64,000 nucleotides of DNA from Mycolicibacter minnesotensis (GTDB taxonomy: Bacteria; Actinomycetota; Actinomycetes; Mycobacteriales; Mycobacteriaceae): NCBI RefSeq assembly GCF_010731755.1, contig NZ_AP022589.1, positions 3,658,001-3,722,000 of the forward strand, written 5' to 3'. Below the pieces are notes generated by a model. It saw only the letters and a program-made list of their open reading frames with translations. It made no database searches and was not told the DNA's origin. The position numbers and the translations under genes were made by a program. Positions 10,096 to 19,048 of the stretch are shown here, piece by piece (within the stretch, counting starts at the first letter, position 1; the number at the start of each line of letters is the position of its first letter).

Positions 10096-11928
10096 ATGAG
10101 CACCATGGGAGAGTCGCCGCGTCCTGAGGGTTTCGGCGCGTCCGGGGGGGCGCACACATCCGGCGAGGGTTTCGCTGAGTTGGAGGAACTTCGCCGCGAG
10201 GCCGCGCTGCTGCGCGCACAGCTCGACAACACCCCCCAGGACACCACCCGAGTGGGCCGAGACGTGCGTCAGCTCGAATCGCAGATTGACTCGCTGACCA
10301 CGCGAAACTCCAAACTGATGGACACCCTCAAAGAGGCGCGCCAGCAGTTGTTGGCGTTGCGTGAGGAGGTCGATCGTCTGGGCCAGCCGCCGAGTGGTTA
10401 CGGCGTGCTGTTGGGCGCTAACGACGACGACACGGTCGACGTGTTCACCTCGGGCCGCCGGATGCGACTCAACATCTCGCCGAACATCGAGATCGCCACG
10501 CTGAAGAAGGGCCAGACGGTCCGGCTCAATGAGGCGCTGACGGTGGTCGAAGTCGGCAATTTCGAGTCGGTCGGCGAAATATCCACGTTGCGCGAAATCC
10601 TGTCCGACGGGCACCGCGCGCTGGTTGTGGGGCACGCCGATGAGGAGCGCATCGTCTGGCTGGCTGAGCCGCTGGTCGCCGCGGACCTGCCGGACAGCAA
10701 CCCCGACGCGCTGTCGGATGACTGGCGTCCCCGCAAGCTGCGGCCCGGTGACTCGTTGCTGGTCGACACCAAGGCCGGCTACGCCTTCGAGCGCATTCCC
10801 AAGGCCGAGGTCGAAGACCTGGTGCTTGAGGAGGTCCCCGACGTCAGCTACGGCGACATCGGCGGCCTGACCCGCCAGATCGAGCAGATCCGCGACGCCG
10901 TCGAGCTGCCCTTCCTGCACAAGGACCTCTACCGCGAATACGCGCTGCGTCCGCCGAAAGGTGTGCTGCTCTACGGCCCGCCCGGCTGTGGTAAGACGCT
11001 GATCGCCAAGGCGGTGGCCAATTCGCTGGCCAAGAAGATGGCCGAGGTGCGCGGTGACGATGCCCACGAGGCGAAGTCCTACTTCCTCAACATCAAGGGC
11101 CCCGAGCTGCTGAACAAGTTCGTCGGAGAGACCGAACGCCACATTCGGCTGATCTTCCAGCGTGCCCGCGAGAAGGCCTCCGAAGGCACCCCGGTCATCG
11201 TGTTCTTCGACGAAATGGATTCGATCTTCCGCACGCGTGGCACCGGCGTCTCCTCCGACGTGGAGACCACGGTCGTGCCCCAGCTGCTCAGTGAGATCGA
11301 CGGCGTGGAGGGGCTGGAGAACGTCATCGTGATCGGCGCCTCCAACCGTGAGGACATGATCGACCCGGCGATCCTGCGGCCCGGCCGGCTGGACGTGAAG
11401 ATCAAGATCGAACGTCCGGATGCCGAAGCGGCACAAGACATCTTCTCCAAGTACTTGGTCGAGACGCTGCCGGTGCACGCCGAGGACCTCGCCGAGTTCG
11501 GGGGAGACCGGGCGGCCTGCATCAAGGCGATGATCGAGAAGGTCGTGGACCGGATGTACGCCGAGATCGACGACAACCGGTTCCTGGAGGTCACCTATGC
11601 CAACGGTGACAAGGAAGTCATGTACTTCAAGGACTTCAACTCCGGGGCGATGATCCAGAACGTCGTCGACCGGGCGAAGAAGAACGCCATCAAGGCGGTG
11701 CTGGAGACCGGTCAACCGGGCCTGCGCATCCAGCACCTGCTGGACTCGATCGTCGACGAGTTCGCCGAGAACGAGGACCTGCCCAACACCACCAACCCCG
11801 ATGACTGGGCGCGGATCTCGGGCAAGAAGGGGGAGCGGATCGTTTACATCCGCACCCTGGTCACCGGCAAGAGCTCCAGCGCCAGCCGGGCCATCGACAC
11901 CGAGTCCAACCTGGGGCAGTACCTGTAG
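10096..11928 (+). CDS. mpa: Mycobacterial proteasome ATPase (ARC/Mpa)
   Basis: Hexameric AAA+ unfoldase that recognises pupylated proteins and feeds them to the 20S proteasome. The 610-residue product has an N-terminal coiled coil (about residues 25-90), which binds Pup. Tandem OB domains follow, then the AAA module with Walker A GPPGCGKT at 294-301, Walker [11 protein letters not shown] and the sensor/arginine-finger segment LRPGRLDVK. It ends in Gln-Tyr-Leu, the C-terminal tail that docks on and opens the 20S gate. ATG at 10096 has AAAGGAG 6 bases upstream. It is separated from dop by a convergent gene, as in M. tuberculosis. Confidence 0.98.
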   Translation: MSTMGESPRPEGFGASGGAHTSGEGFAELEELRREAALLRAQLDNTPQDTTRVGRDVRQLESQIDSLTTRNSKLMDTLKEARQQLLALREEVDRLGQPPSGYGVLLGANDDDTVDVFTSGRRMRLNISPNIEIATLKKGQTVRLNEALTVVEVGNFESVGEISTLREILSDGHRALVVGHADEERIVWLAEPLVAADLPDSNPDALSDDWRPRKLRPGDSLLVDTKAGYAFERIPKAEVEDLVLEEVPDVSYGDIGGLTRQIEQIRDAVELPFLHKDLYREYALRPPKGVLLYGPPGCGKTLIAKAVANSLAKKMAEVRGDDAHEAKSYFLNIKGPELLNKFVGETERHIRLIFQRAREKASEGTPVIVFFDEMDSIFRTRGTGVSSDVETTVVPQLLSEIDGVEGLENVIVIGASNREDMIDPAILRPGRLDVKIKIERPDAEAAQDIFSKYLVETLPVHAEDLAEFGGDRAACIKAMIEKVVDRMYAEIDDNRFLEVTYANGDKEVMYFKDFNSGAMIQNVVDRAKKNAIKAVLETGQPGLRIQHLLDSIVDEFAENEDLPNTTNPDDWARISGKKGERIVYIRTLVTGKSSSASRAIDTESNLGQYL

Positions 11929-11930
11929 CG

Positions 11931-12563
11931 CTAGCTGGACTGCAGCGAGTAGCTGTTCGTCAGGTCGTCCTGCAACACGCGGGCGACCTCGGTAGTGGTG
12001 TCCACCCGCAGCGGGCTGGTCAGCACGCGCGCCTGGTAGGTCCAACCCGATGGGAGCTTGAGGCGACCGGCCAGTCCGGCCAGGTCGGCCCGGGACAGGC
12101 TCGGGTCCGCCACCTGACTCCAGGTCTGCATCACCCAATGCTGCCCCTCGGGGTCGATCAGCTCGTAGATCTCCTCGCCGGCGTCGAAGACGAAGATGGA
12201 GTGACGGCTCACCTCATTGACGGTGTACGGCGCGGGATTCATCGACGACAGCGCCACCTGGGCCTGCTTGATCATCTCGATGCCGCCGAAGGTCTTGGTC
12301 TCGCGTGGGCCTTGCGGTGCCTTCTCGATGGTGTTCATCAGCCAGTAGCGCGGACCGTTGAGCAGAGCGGCGGCCGCACCATTCTCGGTTGCGATGGTCT
12401 GCGCGTCCAGGGCGGACCACGGCTGCGCGGGGCAGTCGTTGAGCGGGAACGAGTTGTAGACGCTTGCCTGCGGGCCGGACGGGCCGATTTCGACGAGCAG
12501 TACCTCTCCGTAGCGCTTCCCGGCTACTCCGGTGGTCTGCTGGCGGGTCTGCTCGGCGGGCAT
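11931..12563 (-). CDS. Conserved mycobacterial protein between mpa and dop (Rv2114-like)
   Basis: A soluble protein of 210 residues with no signal peptide or membrane segment. It has the position and approximate size of Rv2114, and I recognise it by context rather than by a named domain. The sequence runs KRYGEVLLVEIG, then a stretch about ETKTFGGIEMIKQAQVALSS, SIFVFDAGEEIYELIDPEGQHWVMQTWSQ, and a C-terminal region RLKLPSGWTYQARVL. The EIYELIDPEGQ..MQTWSQ segment resembles small oxidative or cupin-like proteins, but I would not assign a function. It is convergent with mpa, with stops 2 bases apart, and divergent from dop. Confidence 0.75.
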   Translation of the reverse strand: MPAEQTRQQTTGVAGKRYGEVLLVEIGPSGPQASVYNSFPLNDCPAQPWSALDAQTIATENGAAAALLNGPRYWLMNTIEKAPQGPRETKTFGGIEMIKQAQVALSSMNPAPYTVNEVSRHSIFVFDAGEEIYELIDPEGQHWVMQTWSQVADPSLSRADLAGLAGRLKLPSGWTYQARVLTSPLRVDTTTEVARVLQDDLTNSYSLQSS

Positions 12564-12629
12564 TGAGTGAAATTAGCCACCGACCTGGGCGACGTCAACA
12601 CCTCTGCAGGCCTCGTTCCGTCACCCCTT

Positions 12630-12635
12630 TAGGCT
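12630..12635 (+). promoter_or_regulatory. -10 element of dop (leaderless)
   Basis: TAGGCT fits TANNNT and lies 7 bases before the dop ATG. No Shine-Dalgarno sequence is present, so the transcript probably starts at the ATG. Confidence 0.55.
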
Positions 12636-12642
12636 GAACCTC

Positions 12643-14151
12643 ATGCAGCGGATCATCGGGACCGAAGTCGAATACGGGATCGCTTCGCCGTCGGATCCGA
12701 CCGCCAATCCGATCCTGACCTCAACCCAGGCGGTGTTGGCCTATGCGGCCGCTGCGGGGATCCCGCGTGCCAAGCGCACCCGCTGGGACTATGAGGTGGA
12801 ATCGCCGCTGCGTGACGCCCGTGGCTTCGACCTGAGCCGCTCGTCGGGGCCACCGCCGATCATCGACGCCGATGAGGTCGGCGCCGCGAACATGATCCTC
12901 ACCAACGGGGCACGGCTCTACGTCGACCACGCTCACCCCGAATACTCCGCGCCCGAGGTCACCGACCCCCTCGACGCGGTCATCTGGGACAAGGCCGGTG
13001 AGCGCGTGATGGAGGCCGCCGCCCGCTATGTGGCCAGTGTGCCCGGCGCGGCCAAGCTGCAGCTCTACAAGAACAACATCGACAACAAGGGCGCCTCCTA
13101 CGGCACCCACGAGAACTACCTGATGAGTCGCCAGACGCCGTTCTCGGCGATCATCGCGGGGCTGACCCCGTTTCTGGTGTCGCGACAGGTGGTCACCGGC
13201 TCGGGCCGCGTCGGGCTGGGCGCGGCCGGCGATGAGCCGGGTTTTCAGCTGTCGCAGCGTGCCGACTACATCGAAGTCGAGGTCGGCCTGGAAACCACGC
13301 TGAAGCGCGGCATCATCAACACCCGCGACGAACCTCACGCCGACGCCGACAAATACCGCCGGCTGCACGTGATCATCGGGGACGCCAACCTCGCTGAGAC
13401 GTCGACGTATCTCAAGGTGGGCACCACCGCGCTGGTGCTCGACCTGATCGAGGAGGGCGCCGCGCACGGGATCGACCTGAGCGATCTGGTGTTGGCGCGG
13501 CCGGTGCGCGCGGTGCACGTCATCAGCCGTGACCCGACTCTGCGCGCCACCGTCGCGCTCGCCGACGGCCGCGAGATGACCGGCCTTGCGCTGCAAAGGA
13601 TCTACCTCGAACGGGTGACAAGACTGGTCGAGGCCCGGGAGCCGGATCCACGGGCCACCGACATCATCGAGACCTGGGCCAGGGTCCTCGACCAGCTGGA
13701 GCGCGACCCGATGGAGTGCGCCGACCTGCTGGACTGGCCGGCCAAGCTGCGTCTGCTGGAGGGCTTCCGGCAGCGGGAGAACCTCAGCTGGTCAGCGCCC
13801 CGGCTGCACCTGATCGACTTGCAGTATTCCGACGTGCGGCTGGACAAGGGTCTGTACAACCGGTTGGTGGCGCGCGGCTCCATGCGCCGACTGATCACCG
13901 AACAACAGGTGCTGGCCGCGGTCCACAACCCGCCGACCGACACCCGCGCCTACTTTCGCGGTGAATGCCTGCGCCGATTCGGCGCCGACATCGCCGCGGC
14001 GAGCTGGGACTCGGTCATCTTTGATCTGGGCGGGGACTCGCTGGTGCGGATTCCCACCCTGGAGCCACTGCGCGGCAGCAAGGCCCACGTCGGAGCGCTG
14101 CTGGACTCGGTGGACAGTGCCGCCGAACTGGTACAACAACTCACCACCTAG
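12643..14151 (+). CDS. dop: Deamidase/depupylase of Pup
   Basis: Converts the C-terminal Gln of Pup to Glu so it can be ligated, and removes Pup from tagged proteins. The 502-residue product has the carboxylate-amine-ligase-like fold. The nucleotide/metal loop [13 protein letters not shown] is at the N-terminus, and the catalytic Asp is at about residue 95 in [18 protein letters not shown]. The insertion at about residues 38-80 ([20 protein letters not shown]) is the Dop-loop that distinguishes Dop from the ligase PafA. It lies immediately upstream of pup and is a likely leaderless message. Confidence 0.96.
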   Translation: MQRIIGTEVEYGIASPSDPTANPILTSTQAVLAYAAAAGIPRAKRTRWDYEVESPLRDARGFDLSRSSGPPPIIDADEVGAANMILTNGARLYVDHAHPEYSAPEVTDPLDAVIWDKAGERVMEAAARYVASVPGAAKLQLYKNNIDNKGASYGTHENYLMSRQTPFSAIIAGLTPFLVSRQVVTGSGRVGLGAAGDEPGFQLSQRADYIEVEVGLETTLKRGIINTRDEPHADADKYRRLHVIIGDANLAETSTYLKVGTTALVLDLIEEGAAHGIDLSDLVLARPVRAVHVISRDPTLRATVALADGREMTGLALQRIYLERVTRLVEAREPDPRATDIIETWARVLDQLERDPMECADLLDWPAKLRLLEGFRQRENLSWSAPRLHLIDLQYSDVRLDKGLYNRLVARGSMRRLITEQQVLAAVHNPPTDTRAYFRGECLRRFGADIAAASWDSVIFDLGGDSLVRIPTLEPLRGSKAHVGALLDSVDSAAELVQQLTT

Positions 14152-14178
14152 ACCCCGAGCAACATCGGCGCTGACCGG

Positions 14179-14184
14179 TAGGGT
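14179..14184 (+). promoter_or_regulatory. Probable -10 element of the pup-prcB-prcA operon
   Basis: TAGGGT fits TANNNT in the 84-base gap between dop and pup and would give a 5' leader of about 45 bases. The pup start has a strong Shine-Dalgarno AGGAGG at 14225-14230. Confidence 0.4.
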
Positions 14185-14235
14185 GGGAGAAACCGGCCGC
14201 GGTCATGCGCGGTCGATGAGATTCAGGAGGCAGCA

Positions 14236-14430
14236 ATGGCTCAGGAGCAGACCAAGCGCGGCGGGGGCGGCGGAGACGACGACGATCTCACCGGCAGCAC
14301 TGCGGCGGGCCAGGAACGCCGGGAGAAGCTCACCGAGGAGACCGACGACCTGCTCGACGAGATCGATGATGTGCTGGAGGAGAACGCCGAGGACTTCGTG
14401 CGCGCATACGTCCAAAAGGGCGGCCAGTGA
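14236..14430 (+). CDS. pup: Prokaryotic ubiquitin-like protein Pup
   Basis: A 64-residue, intrinsically disordered tag that is attached to lysines of target proteins and routes them to the Mpa-proteasome. The N-terminal half is charged and low-complexity (GGGGGDDDD). The C-terminal half holds the helix-forming region that binds Mpa ([24 protein letters not shown]). It ends in Gly-Gly-Gln, so deamidation by Dop is needed before conjugation. The stop overlaps the prcB start as GTGA. Confidence 0.98.
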   Translation: MAQEQTKRGGGGGDDDDLTGSTAAGQERREKLTEETDDLLDEIDDVLEENAEDFVRAYVQKGGQ

Positions 14431-15308
14431 CCTGGATGTCGCGTGATCGTCTGCCCCTCAACTCAGCATCTCCCGGAATCGCGCTCACCGGCGTAGGCCT
14501 GTCGTCGTTCTCGGAATTCCTGCGGCTGCAGGCACCCGAACTGTTGCCGACGGGCGCCGGGAATCCCGTCGGTCCTGGCGACCAATTGCCGCACGGCACC
14601 ACCATCGTGGCCTTGAAGTACCCGGGCGGGGTCCTGATCGCCGGCGACCGGCGCTCCACGCAGGGCAACATGATCGCCGGCCGCGATGTGCAGAAGGTGT
14701 ATGTCACCGACGAGTACACCGCGACCGGCATTGCGGGCACCGCGGCGATCGCCGTCGAGTTCGCGCGGCTCTACGCGGTGGAGCTGGAGCACTACGAGAA
14801 GCTCGAAGGCGTGCCGCTGACGTTCGCTGGCAAGGTCAACCGGCTCTCGACCATGGTGCGGGGCAACCTGGGGGCCGCGATGCAGGGCCTGGTCGCGTTG
14901 CCGCTGTTGGCCGGTTACGACATCGACGCCGACGACCCGCAGACCGCGGGGCGCATCGTGTCGTTCGATGCCGCCGGTGGGTGGAATGTCGAGAGCGAGG
15001 GCTATCAGGCGGTGGGCTCGGGCTCCCTGTTTGCCAAGTCGTCCATCAAGAAGCTCTACAGTCAGATCAACGACGCCGATTCCGCCCTGCGGGTGGCGAT
15101 CGAGGCGCTCTATGACGCCGCCGATGACGACTCCGCCACGGGTGGACCGGATTTGGTGCGGGGCATCTACCCGACCGCGGTCACCATCGACAGCGACGGG
15201 GCCGTCGAAATCACCGAGGAGCGGATCGCCGAACTGGCCCGTGCCGTGGTCGAGAGTCGCACGCGTGGAGGGAACCCGGTGCCGGAGACCAAGCGGGGTA
15301 AGAAATGA
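14427..15308 (+). CDS. prcB: Proteasome beta subunit (catalytic)
   Basis: Forms the two inner heptameric rings of the 20S proteasome and carries the proteolytic site. The 293-residue precursor has a propeptide removed by autocleavage before Thr58 in [14 protein letters not shown], exposing the nucleophile. The catalytic lysine environment and the loop [10 protein letters not shown] follow. GTG at 14427 is chosen because it overlaps the pup stop and gives the MTW start known from M. tuberculosis; an ATG at 14436 is also in frame. It is coupled to prcA by an ATGA overlap. Confidence 0.97.
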   Translation: MTWMSRDRLPLNSASPGIALTGVGLSSFSEFLRLQAPELLPTGAGNPVGPGDQLPHGTTIVALKYPGGVLIAGDRRSTQGNMIAGRDVQKVYVTDEYTATGIAGTAAIAVEFARLYAVELEHYEKLEGVPLTFAGKVNRLSTMVRGNLGAAMQGLVALPLLAGYDIDADDPQTAGRIVSFDAAGGWNVESEGYQAVGSGSLFAKSSIKKLYSQINDADSALRVAIEALYDAADDDSATGGPDLVRGIYPTAVTIDSDGAVEITEERIAELARAVVESRTRGGNPVPETKRGKK

Positions 15309-16051
15309 GTTTCCCGTATTTCATCTCCCCCGAGCAGGCGATGCGGGAGCGCAGCGAACTCGCCCGCAAAGGTATTGCACGAGGCCGCAGTGTGGTGGCA
15401 CTGGCGTACGCCGACGGTGTGTTGTTCGTCGCCGAAAACCCTTCGCGCTCTTTGCAGAAGATCAGCGAGCTCTATGACCGGGTGGGTTTTGCTGCGGCAG
15501 GCCGGATCAATGAGTTCGAGAATCTGCGCCGCGGCGGAATTCAGTTCGCCGACACACGTGGCTATGCCTATGACCGGCGTGACGTCACCGCACGCCAGCT
15601 GGCCAACATCTACGCCCAGACCCTGGGCACCATCTTCACCGAGCAGGCCAAGCCCTATGAGGTGGAGTTGTGCGTTGCCGGCGTCGCCTACCAGGGGCAG
15701 ACGAAAGCGCCTGAGCTGTATCGGATCACCTACGACGGTTCGATCACCGACGAACCGCACTTCGTGGTGATGGGTGGCACCACCGAGCCGGTGGCCAATG
15801 CGCTCAAGGAGTCCTACGCCGAGAACGCGGAGCTGGCCGATGCGCTGCACATCGCGGTCAATGCTCTCCGACAAACCGACAGCGGCAACGGCGCCGAGCC
15901 GCGTGAGCTGGGACCGGGCACCTTGGAGGTCGCCATTTTGGATGCCAATCGACCCAAGCGAGCGTTTCGCCGAATCAACCGTGCTGCTTTGGAATCGTTA
16001 CTCTCACAAACCGACTCGTCGGGGGAGGCGTCAGACGAGGCTTCTGGCTAG
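15305..16051 (+). CDS. prcA: Proteasome alpha subunit
   Basis: Forms the outer, gating rings of the 20S proteasome. The product has 248 residues and begins [28 protein letters not shown], the N-terminal gate segment followed by the H0 helix. The proteasome core fold follows, without a catalytic Thr. The C-terminus is acidic and Ser-rich ([12 protein letters not shown]). ATG overlaps the prcB stop. In M. tuberculosis other genes and pafA follow at a distance; here a GntR-type regulator starts 8 bases after the stop. Confidence 0.97.
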   Translation: MSFPYFISPEQAMRERSELARKGIARGRSVVALAYADGVLFVAENPSRSLQKISELYDRVGFAAAGRINEFENLRRGGIQFADTRGYAYDRRDVTARQLANIYAQTLGTIFTEQAKPYEVELCVAGVAYQGQTKAPELYRITYDGSITDEPHFVVMGGTTEPVANALKESYAENAELADALHIAVNALRQTDSGNGAEPRELGPGTLEVAILDANRPKRAFRRINRAALESLLSQTDSSGEASDEASG

Positions 16052-16059
16052 GCCCCGAG

Positions 16060-16725
16060 ATGCCGAAGAAATACGGGTTCAAAGAGAAAGATCTGGTCGT
16101 CAACTACATCGTCGACCTGGTGTTGGCCGGAGAGTTGCGCACCGACGACCGGATCAACCGCGATGCGATAGCGCGAGCGGTGGGGGTCAGTCGGCTGCCG
16201 GTTCAGCAGGCTCTGGATCAACTCGAATGCCAGGGGATGCTCGTCAGCCGCTATCACCGCGGTGTTTTCGTCTCGCGGTTCGACGAGGCGGTTGTTCGTG
16301 AGCAGCACGAGTTGCATGGAACATTGAATGCGATTCCGTCGGCGCGAGCGGCCGCGAGTCCAACTCCGCGTGTGCTCGCCGAACTGGATGCAGCGCTGAG
16401 AGAATTGCGCACCAGCACCGAGCCAGCCGGGTTTTACGTCGTGGCAACCGGATTCCGCCGAATCATCGTCGAAGAATATGCCGGCCCGCCATTGCAGGCG
16501 GCTATCAGCTCCTCACGGGTGTTCATGCCGCGCGGGTTCTGGGGAAGCTACGTCAACGACCACGCGGAGTTCCTGCCGAGTTACGAGGCTGAAGCCGCAG
16601 CCATCCACCAGCGTGACCCGGAGGCGGCTCGGGTGGCGTGCATGGACCGCGTCGAATTGCAGGCTCAGGTGGTGCTCGCCGAGTTGAGCCGACGTGGCGT
16701 GCTGCGCCCCATCGGTTCGGTCTGA
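16060..16725 (+). CDS. GntR/FadR-type regulator with degenerate FCD domain
   Basis: A 221-residue DNA-binding protein. The N-terminal winged helix is intact (DRINRDAIARAVGVSRLPVQQALDQLECQGMLVSRYHRGVFVSRF). The C-terminal helical part has the length of an FCD ligand-binding domain. However, the usual metal/ligand His and Asp positions appear replaced: GFRRIIVEEYAG where D-x-x-FH is typical, and ACMDRVE where the last His is expected. It follows prcA by 8 bases on the same strand and is likely part of the same transcript. The target is unknown. Autoregulation or control of the proteasome operon is only inferred from position. Confidence 0.85.
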   Translation: MPKKYGFKEKDLVVNYIVDLVLAGELRTDDRINRDAIARAVGVSRLPVQQALDQLECQGMLVSRYHRGVFVSRFDEAVVREQHELHGTLNAIPSARAAASPTPRVLAELDAALRELRTSTEPAGFYVVATGFRRIIVEEYAGPPLQAAISSSRVFMPRGFWGSYVNDHAEFLPSYEAEAAAIHQRDPEAARVACMDRVELQAQVVLAELSRRGVLRPIGSV

Positions 16726-16734
16726 CGCTGCCGC

Positions 16735-16965
16735 CTACCGATCGATCCGGAAACGCTTGACCCGCGCACCCGCGCCGGATGCCAGCTCCACTCGGCTGCG
16801 CGGAACCCCGAAATGCCCAGCCAGCACTCGGATGACGGCGGCGTTCGCCTTGCCATCCACTGCTTGTTCGCGCACGTAGACGGTCAGCGCGCCATCATCG
16901 TCGGTCTCCACCAGCGGCCCTTTGCGGCTGCCGGGTTTGACCTTGACGACGACGGTTTCGGTCAT
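16735..16965 (-). CDS. DUF167/UPF0235 (YggU-like) protein
   Basis: A small soluble protein of 76 residues with the family's characteristic core. It has VKVKPGSRKG at the N-terminus and LTVYVREQAVDGKANAAVIRVLAGHFGVPRSRVELASGAGARVKRFRI, including the conserved G-K-A-N. The family has a solved fold but no agreed function. It lies between the regulator (convergent, 9 bases away) and the thiolase-like gene upstream on the same strand. Confidence 0.88.
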   Translation of the reverse strand: MTETVVVKVKPGSRKGPLVETDDDGALTVYVREQAVDGKANAAVIRVLAGHFGVPRSRVELASGAGARVKRFRIDR

Positions 16966-16978
16966 CGCGCGTGAGGAA

Positions 16979-18175
16979 TCAGCGGGCGACGATCACCGAC
17001 GAGCCGTGCCCGAACAGGCCCTGGTTGGCTGTCACACCCACGGTGGCGCCTTCGACCTGCCGGCCGGTGGCCTGACCGCGCAGCTGCCAGGTCAATTCGC
17101 ACACCTGGGCAATGGCCTGCGCCGGGATGGCCTCGCCGAAGCAGGCCAATCCGCCGGACGGGTTCACTGGCACCCGGCCACCGAGGGTGGTGGCGCCGCT
17201 GCGCAGCAGCTGCTCGCCCTCGCCCTTGGGGCACAGACCCAGGTGCTCGTACCAGTCGATCTCCAGCGCGGTGGACAGGTCGTAGACCTCGGCCAGGCTG
17301 ACGTCCTCCGGGCCGATTCCGGCCTCGGCGTAGGCGGCGTCCAGGATCTGATCCTTGAACACCCGCTCGGGGGCCGCCACCACAGCGGTGGAATCCGTTG
17401 CGATGTCCGGCAGTTCGGGCAGGTGCTGCGGGTAGCGGGGGGTCACGGTGGACACCGCGCGCACCGACGGCACACCGTCGAGGGAACCCAGGTGCTTGCG
17501 GGCGAACTCCGCGCTGGCCACGATCAACGCCGCGGCACCGTCGGAGGTGGCGCAGATGTCGAGCTGGCGCAGCGGGTCGGAGACCACCGGGCTGGCCAGC
17601 ACATCGGCGACCGCGGACTCCTTGCGGTAGCGCGCATTCGGGTTGGACAGGCCGTGGCGAGAGTTCTTCACCTTGACCTGGGCGAAGTCCTCGGAGGTGG
17701 CGCCGTAGAGGTCCATCCGGCGGCGCGCCAGCAGCGCGAAATACACCGGGTTCATCGCGCCGATCAGGTGGAACCGCTGCCAGTCCGGGTCGTTCTTGCG
17801 CTCACCGCCGACCGGGGCGAACGCGCCCTTGGGGGTGGTGTCGGCGCCGATCACCAGCGCGACATCGCAGAACCCGGCCAGGATCTGGGCGCGGGCGCTC
17901 TGCAGGGCCTGCGAACCGGAGGCACATGCGGCGTAGCTCGACGACACCGGAACCCCGTTCCAGCCCAGTTTCTGGGCGAACGTCGAACCGGCGATGAAGC
18001 CCGGGTAGCCGTTGCGGATGGTGTCCGCGCCGGCGATGAACTGAATCTGCTGCGCGTTCAGGCCGGCGTCGGCCAGCGCGGCACGGGCGGCGACCACCCC
18101 GTACTCGGTGAAGTCGCGGCCCCACTTGCCCCACGGGTGCATGCCTGCACCCAGGATGTACAGCGGCTCAGCCAT
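16979..18175 (-). CDS. Thiolase-like lipid-transfer protein (Rv1627c-like)
   Basis: A 398-residue thiolase-superfamily protein of the SCP-x/nonspecific lipid-transfer type. Seen are the active-site cysteine region SSYAACASGSQALQSARAQI, GHG-type C-terminal motif NQGLFGHGSSVI and GGLACFGEAIPAQAIAQV. Family members act as thiolases or as retro-aldolases that shorten sterol side chains, often together with a DUF35 protein, and exactly such a gene overlaps it upstream by 8 bases. A KstR-type operator precedes the pair, supporting a role in sterol or lipid catabolism. The exact reaction is not known. Confidence 0.9.
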   Translation of the reverse strand: MAEPLYILGAGMHPWGKWGRDFTEYGVVAARAALADAGLNAQQIQFIAGADTIRNGYPGFIAGSTFAQKLGWNGVPVSSSYAACASGSQALQSARAQILAGFCDVALVIGADTTPKGAFAPVGGERKNDPDWQRFHLIGAMNPVYFALLARRRMDLYGATSEDFAQVKVKNSRHGLSNPNARYRKESAVADVLASPVVSDPLRQLDICATSDGAAALIVASAEFARKHLGSLDGVPSVRAVSTVTPRYPQHLPELPDIATDSTAVVAAPERVFKDQILDAAYAEAGIGPEDVSLAEVYDLSTALEIDWYEHLGLCPKGEGEQLLRSGATTLGGRVPVNPSGGLACFGEAIPAQAIAQVCELTWQLRGQATGRQVEGATVGVTANQGLFGHGSSVIVAR

Positions 18176-18617
18176 TGGAGTCCACCCTCTTCCACGCGTA
18201 GACGGTGCGCGTCACGCCGTCGCCGTCGGTGTAGAGCGGCATGGTGGTCAGTTCCATCTCCATGCCGACCTTCAAGTCCGCGGCCAGGGTGCCCTCGACC
18301 ACCTTGCCCAGCACGATCAGACCCTCATCGGCCAGCTCCACCGCGGCGATCGCGAACGGCTCGAACGGGTCGCTGGGCGGGTACGGGGCCGGCGGTGAGT
18401 ACCGGTTCTCGGTGTAGCTCCAGATCGTGCCGCGCCGCGACAGCGCGACCGGCTCCAACACGTCGCCGTCGCAGGCGGGATTGGGGCAGTTGTTCTCCCG
18501 CGGCGGGAACACGTAGGTGCCGCACTGGGGACACTTCGCGCCGATCAGGTGGGGGAGGCCGGCGTCGTCGGTGGCGAACCACCCGTCGATCGCGGGCTGC
18601 GAGGCTACATCTGGCAC
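18168..18617 (-). CDS. DUF35 OB-fold/zinc-ribbon protein, partner of the thiolase
   Basis: About 149 residues: a short helix (ASQPAIDGWF), a rubredoxin-like zinc ribbon (KCPQCG and CPNPAC), then an OB fold (RRGTIWSYTENRYSP, FAIAAVELADEGLIVLGKVVEG). In sterol degradation, DUF35 proteins bind thiolase/aldolase partners and shape their acyl-CoA pocket. GTG at 18617 is chosen because a KstR-type operator lies just upstream; a GTG at 18668 would place that operator inside the coding region. The stop overlaps the start of the thiolase-like gene, so the two are translationally coupled. It corresponds to Rv1628c. Confidence 0.85.
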   Translation of the reverse strand: MPDVASQPAIDGWFATDDAGLPHLIGAKCPQCGTYVFPPRENNCPNPACDGDVLEPVALSRRGTIWSYTENRYSPPAPYPPSDPFEPFAIAAVELADEGLIVLGKVVEGTLAADLKVGMEMELTTMPLYTDGDGVTRTVYAWKRVDSNG

Positions 18618-18649
18618 CCGGTCAGCGTACCCAACGTCGGCGGTGAAAT

Positions 18650-18663
18650 TGAAACGTGTTCCA
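18650..18663. promoter_or_regulatory. KstR-type operator
   Basis: TGAAACGTGTTCCA matches TnnAACnnGTTnnA exactly. This is the binding motif of KstR, the TetR repressor of mycobacterial cholesterol catabolism. It lies between the DUF35/thiolase pair (minus) and the small monooxygenase-fold gene (plus), 33 bases from the chosen DUF35 start. Confidence 0.7.
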
Positions 18664-18731
18664 GTCACCGGGCCGTCGGGTGCTCCGACCTATGGTGGCG
18701 AGGTCAGACGCGGAAGCAGAGGGGTTCGGCA

Positions 18732-19019
18732 ATGGTGATCGTCGCGGGCCATCTGGCGGTGGATCCCGGTCAGCGGGACGGCTACCTGCACCAGTGCAGC
18801 GACGTCGTGCGTCAGGCTCGCCGCGCACCGGGCTGCCTGGACTTCGCGATCACCGCGGACCTTCTCGACCCGAGTCGCGTCGACATCTTCGAACGTTGGG
18901 AATCGCGGGCCGCGTTGGAAGCGTTCCGCGGCAGCGGGCCCAGCGACGAGCAGGCCGCCGTGATTCTCTCAGCGGCGATCGCCGAGTACGACGTCTCCGA
19001 GGAGCGACCGCTGACTTGA
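18732..19019 (+). CDS. Antibiotic-biosynthesis-monooxygenase-fold (ABM) protein
   Basis: A 95-residue dimeric alpha+beta barrel protein of the ABM/quinol monooxygenase-like family. Typical features are VIVAGHLAVDPGQRDGYLHQC at the start, APGCLDFAITADLLDPSRVDIFERWESRAALEAF in the middle, and an acidic end. Family members are small oxygenases or heme-degrading proteins, but the residues here do not settle a substrate. It shares its upstream region, with the KstR-type site, with the DUF35 gene. It ends just before polA, with an in-frame polA ATG overlapping its stop. Confidence 0.78.
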   Translation: MVIVAGHLAVDPGQRDGYLHQCSDVVRQARRAPGCLDFAITADLLDPSRVDIFERWESRAALEAFRGSGPSDEQAAVILSAAIAEYDVSEERPLT

Positions 19020-19035
19020 TGTCCGCGGCAGTGCA

Positions 19036-19041
19036 TAGAGT
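19036..19041 (+). promoter_or_regulatory. -10 element of polA (leaderless)
   Basis: TAGAGT fits TANNNT and lies 7 bases before GTG 19049. This supports that GTG over the in-frame ATG at 19019 as the polA start. Confidence 0.55.
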
Positions 19042-19048
19042 TGTCCCC

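Noticed and set aside
10066..12138. 690-codon minus-strand frame opposite mpa
   Set aside because: It is antisense to a secure Mpa sequence, with no family motif; long antisense frames are common in high-GC DNA.
19019..19048. Alternative polA ATG overlapping the ABM stop codon
   Set aside because: The GTG at 19049 has a -10 element 7 bases upstream and gives the usual N-terminus; the ATG adds ten non-conserved residues.
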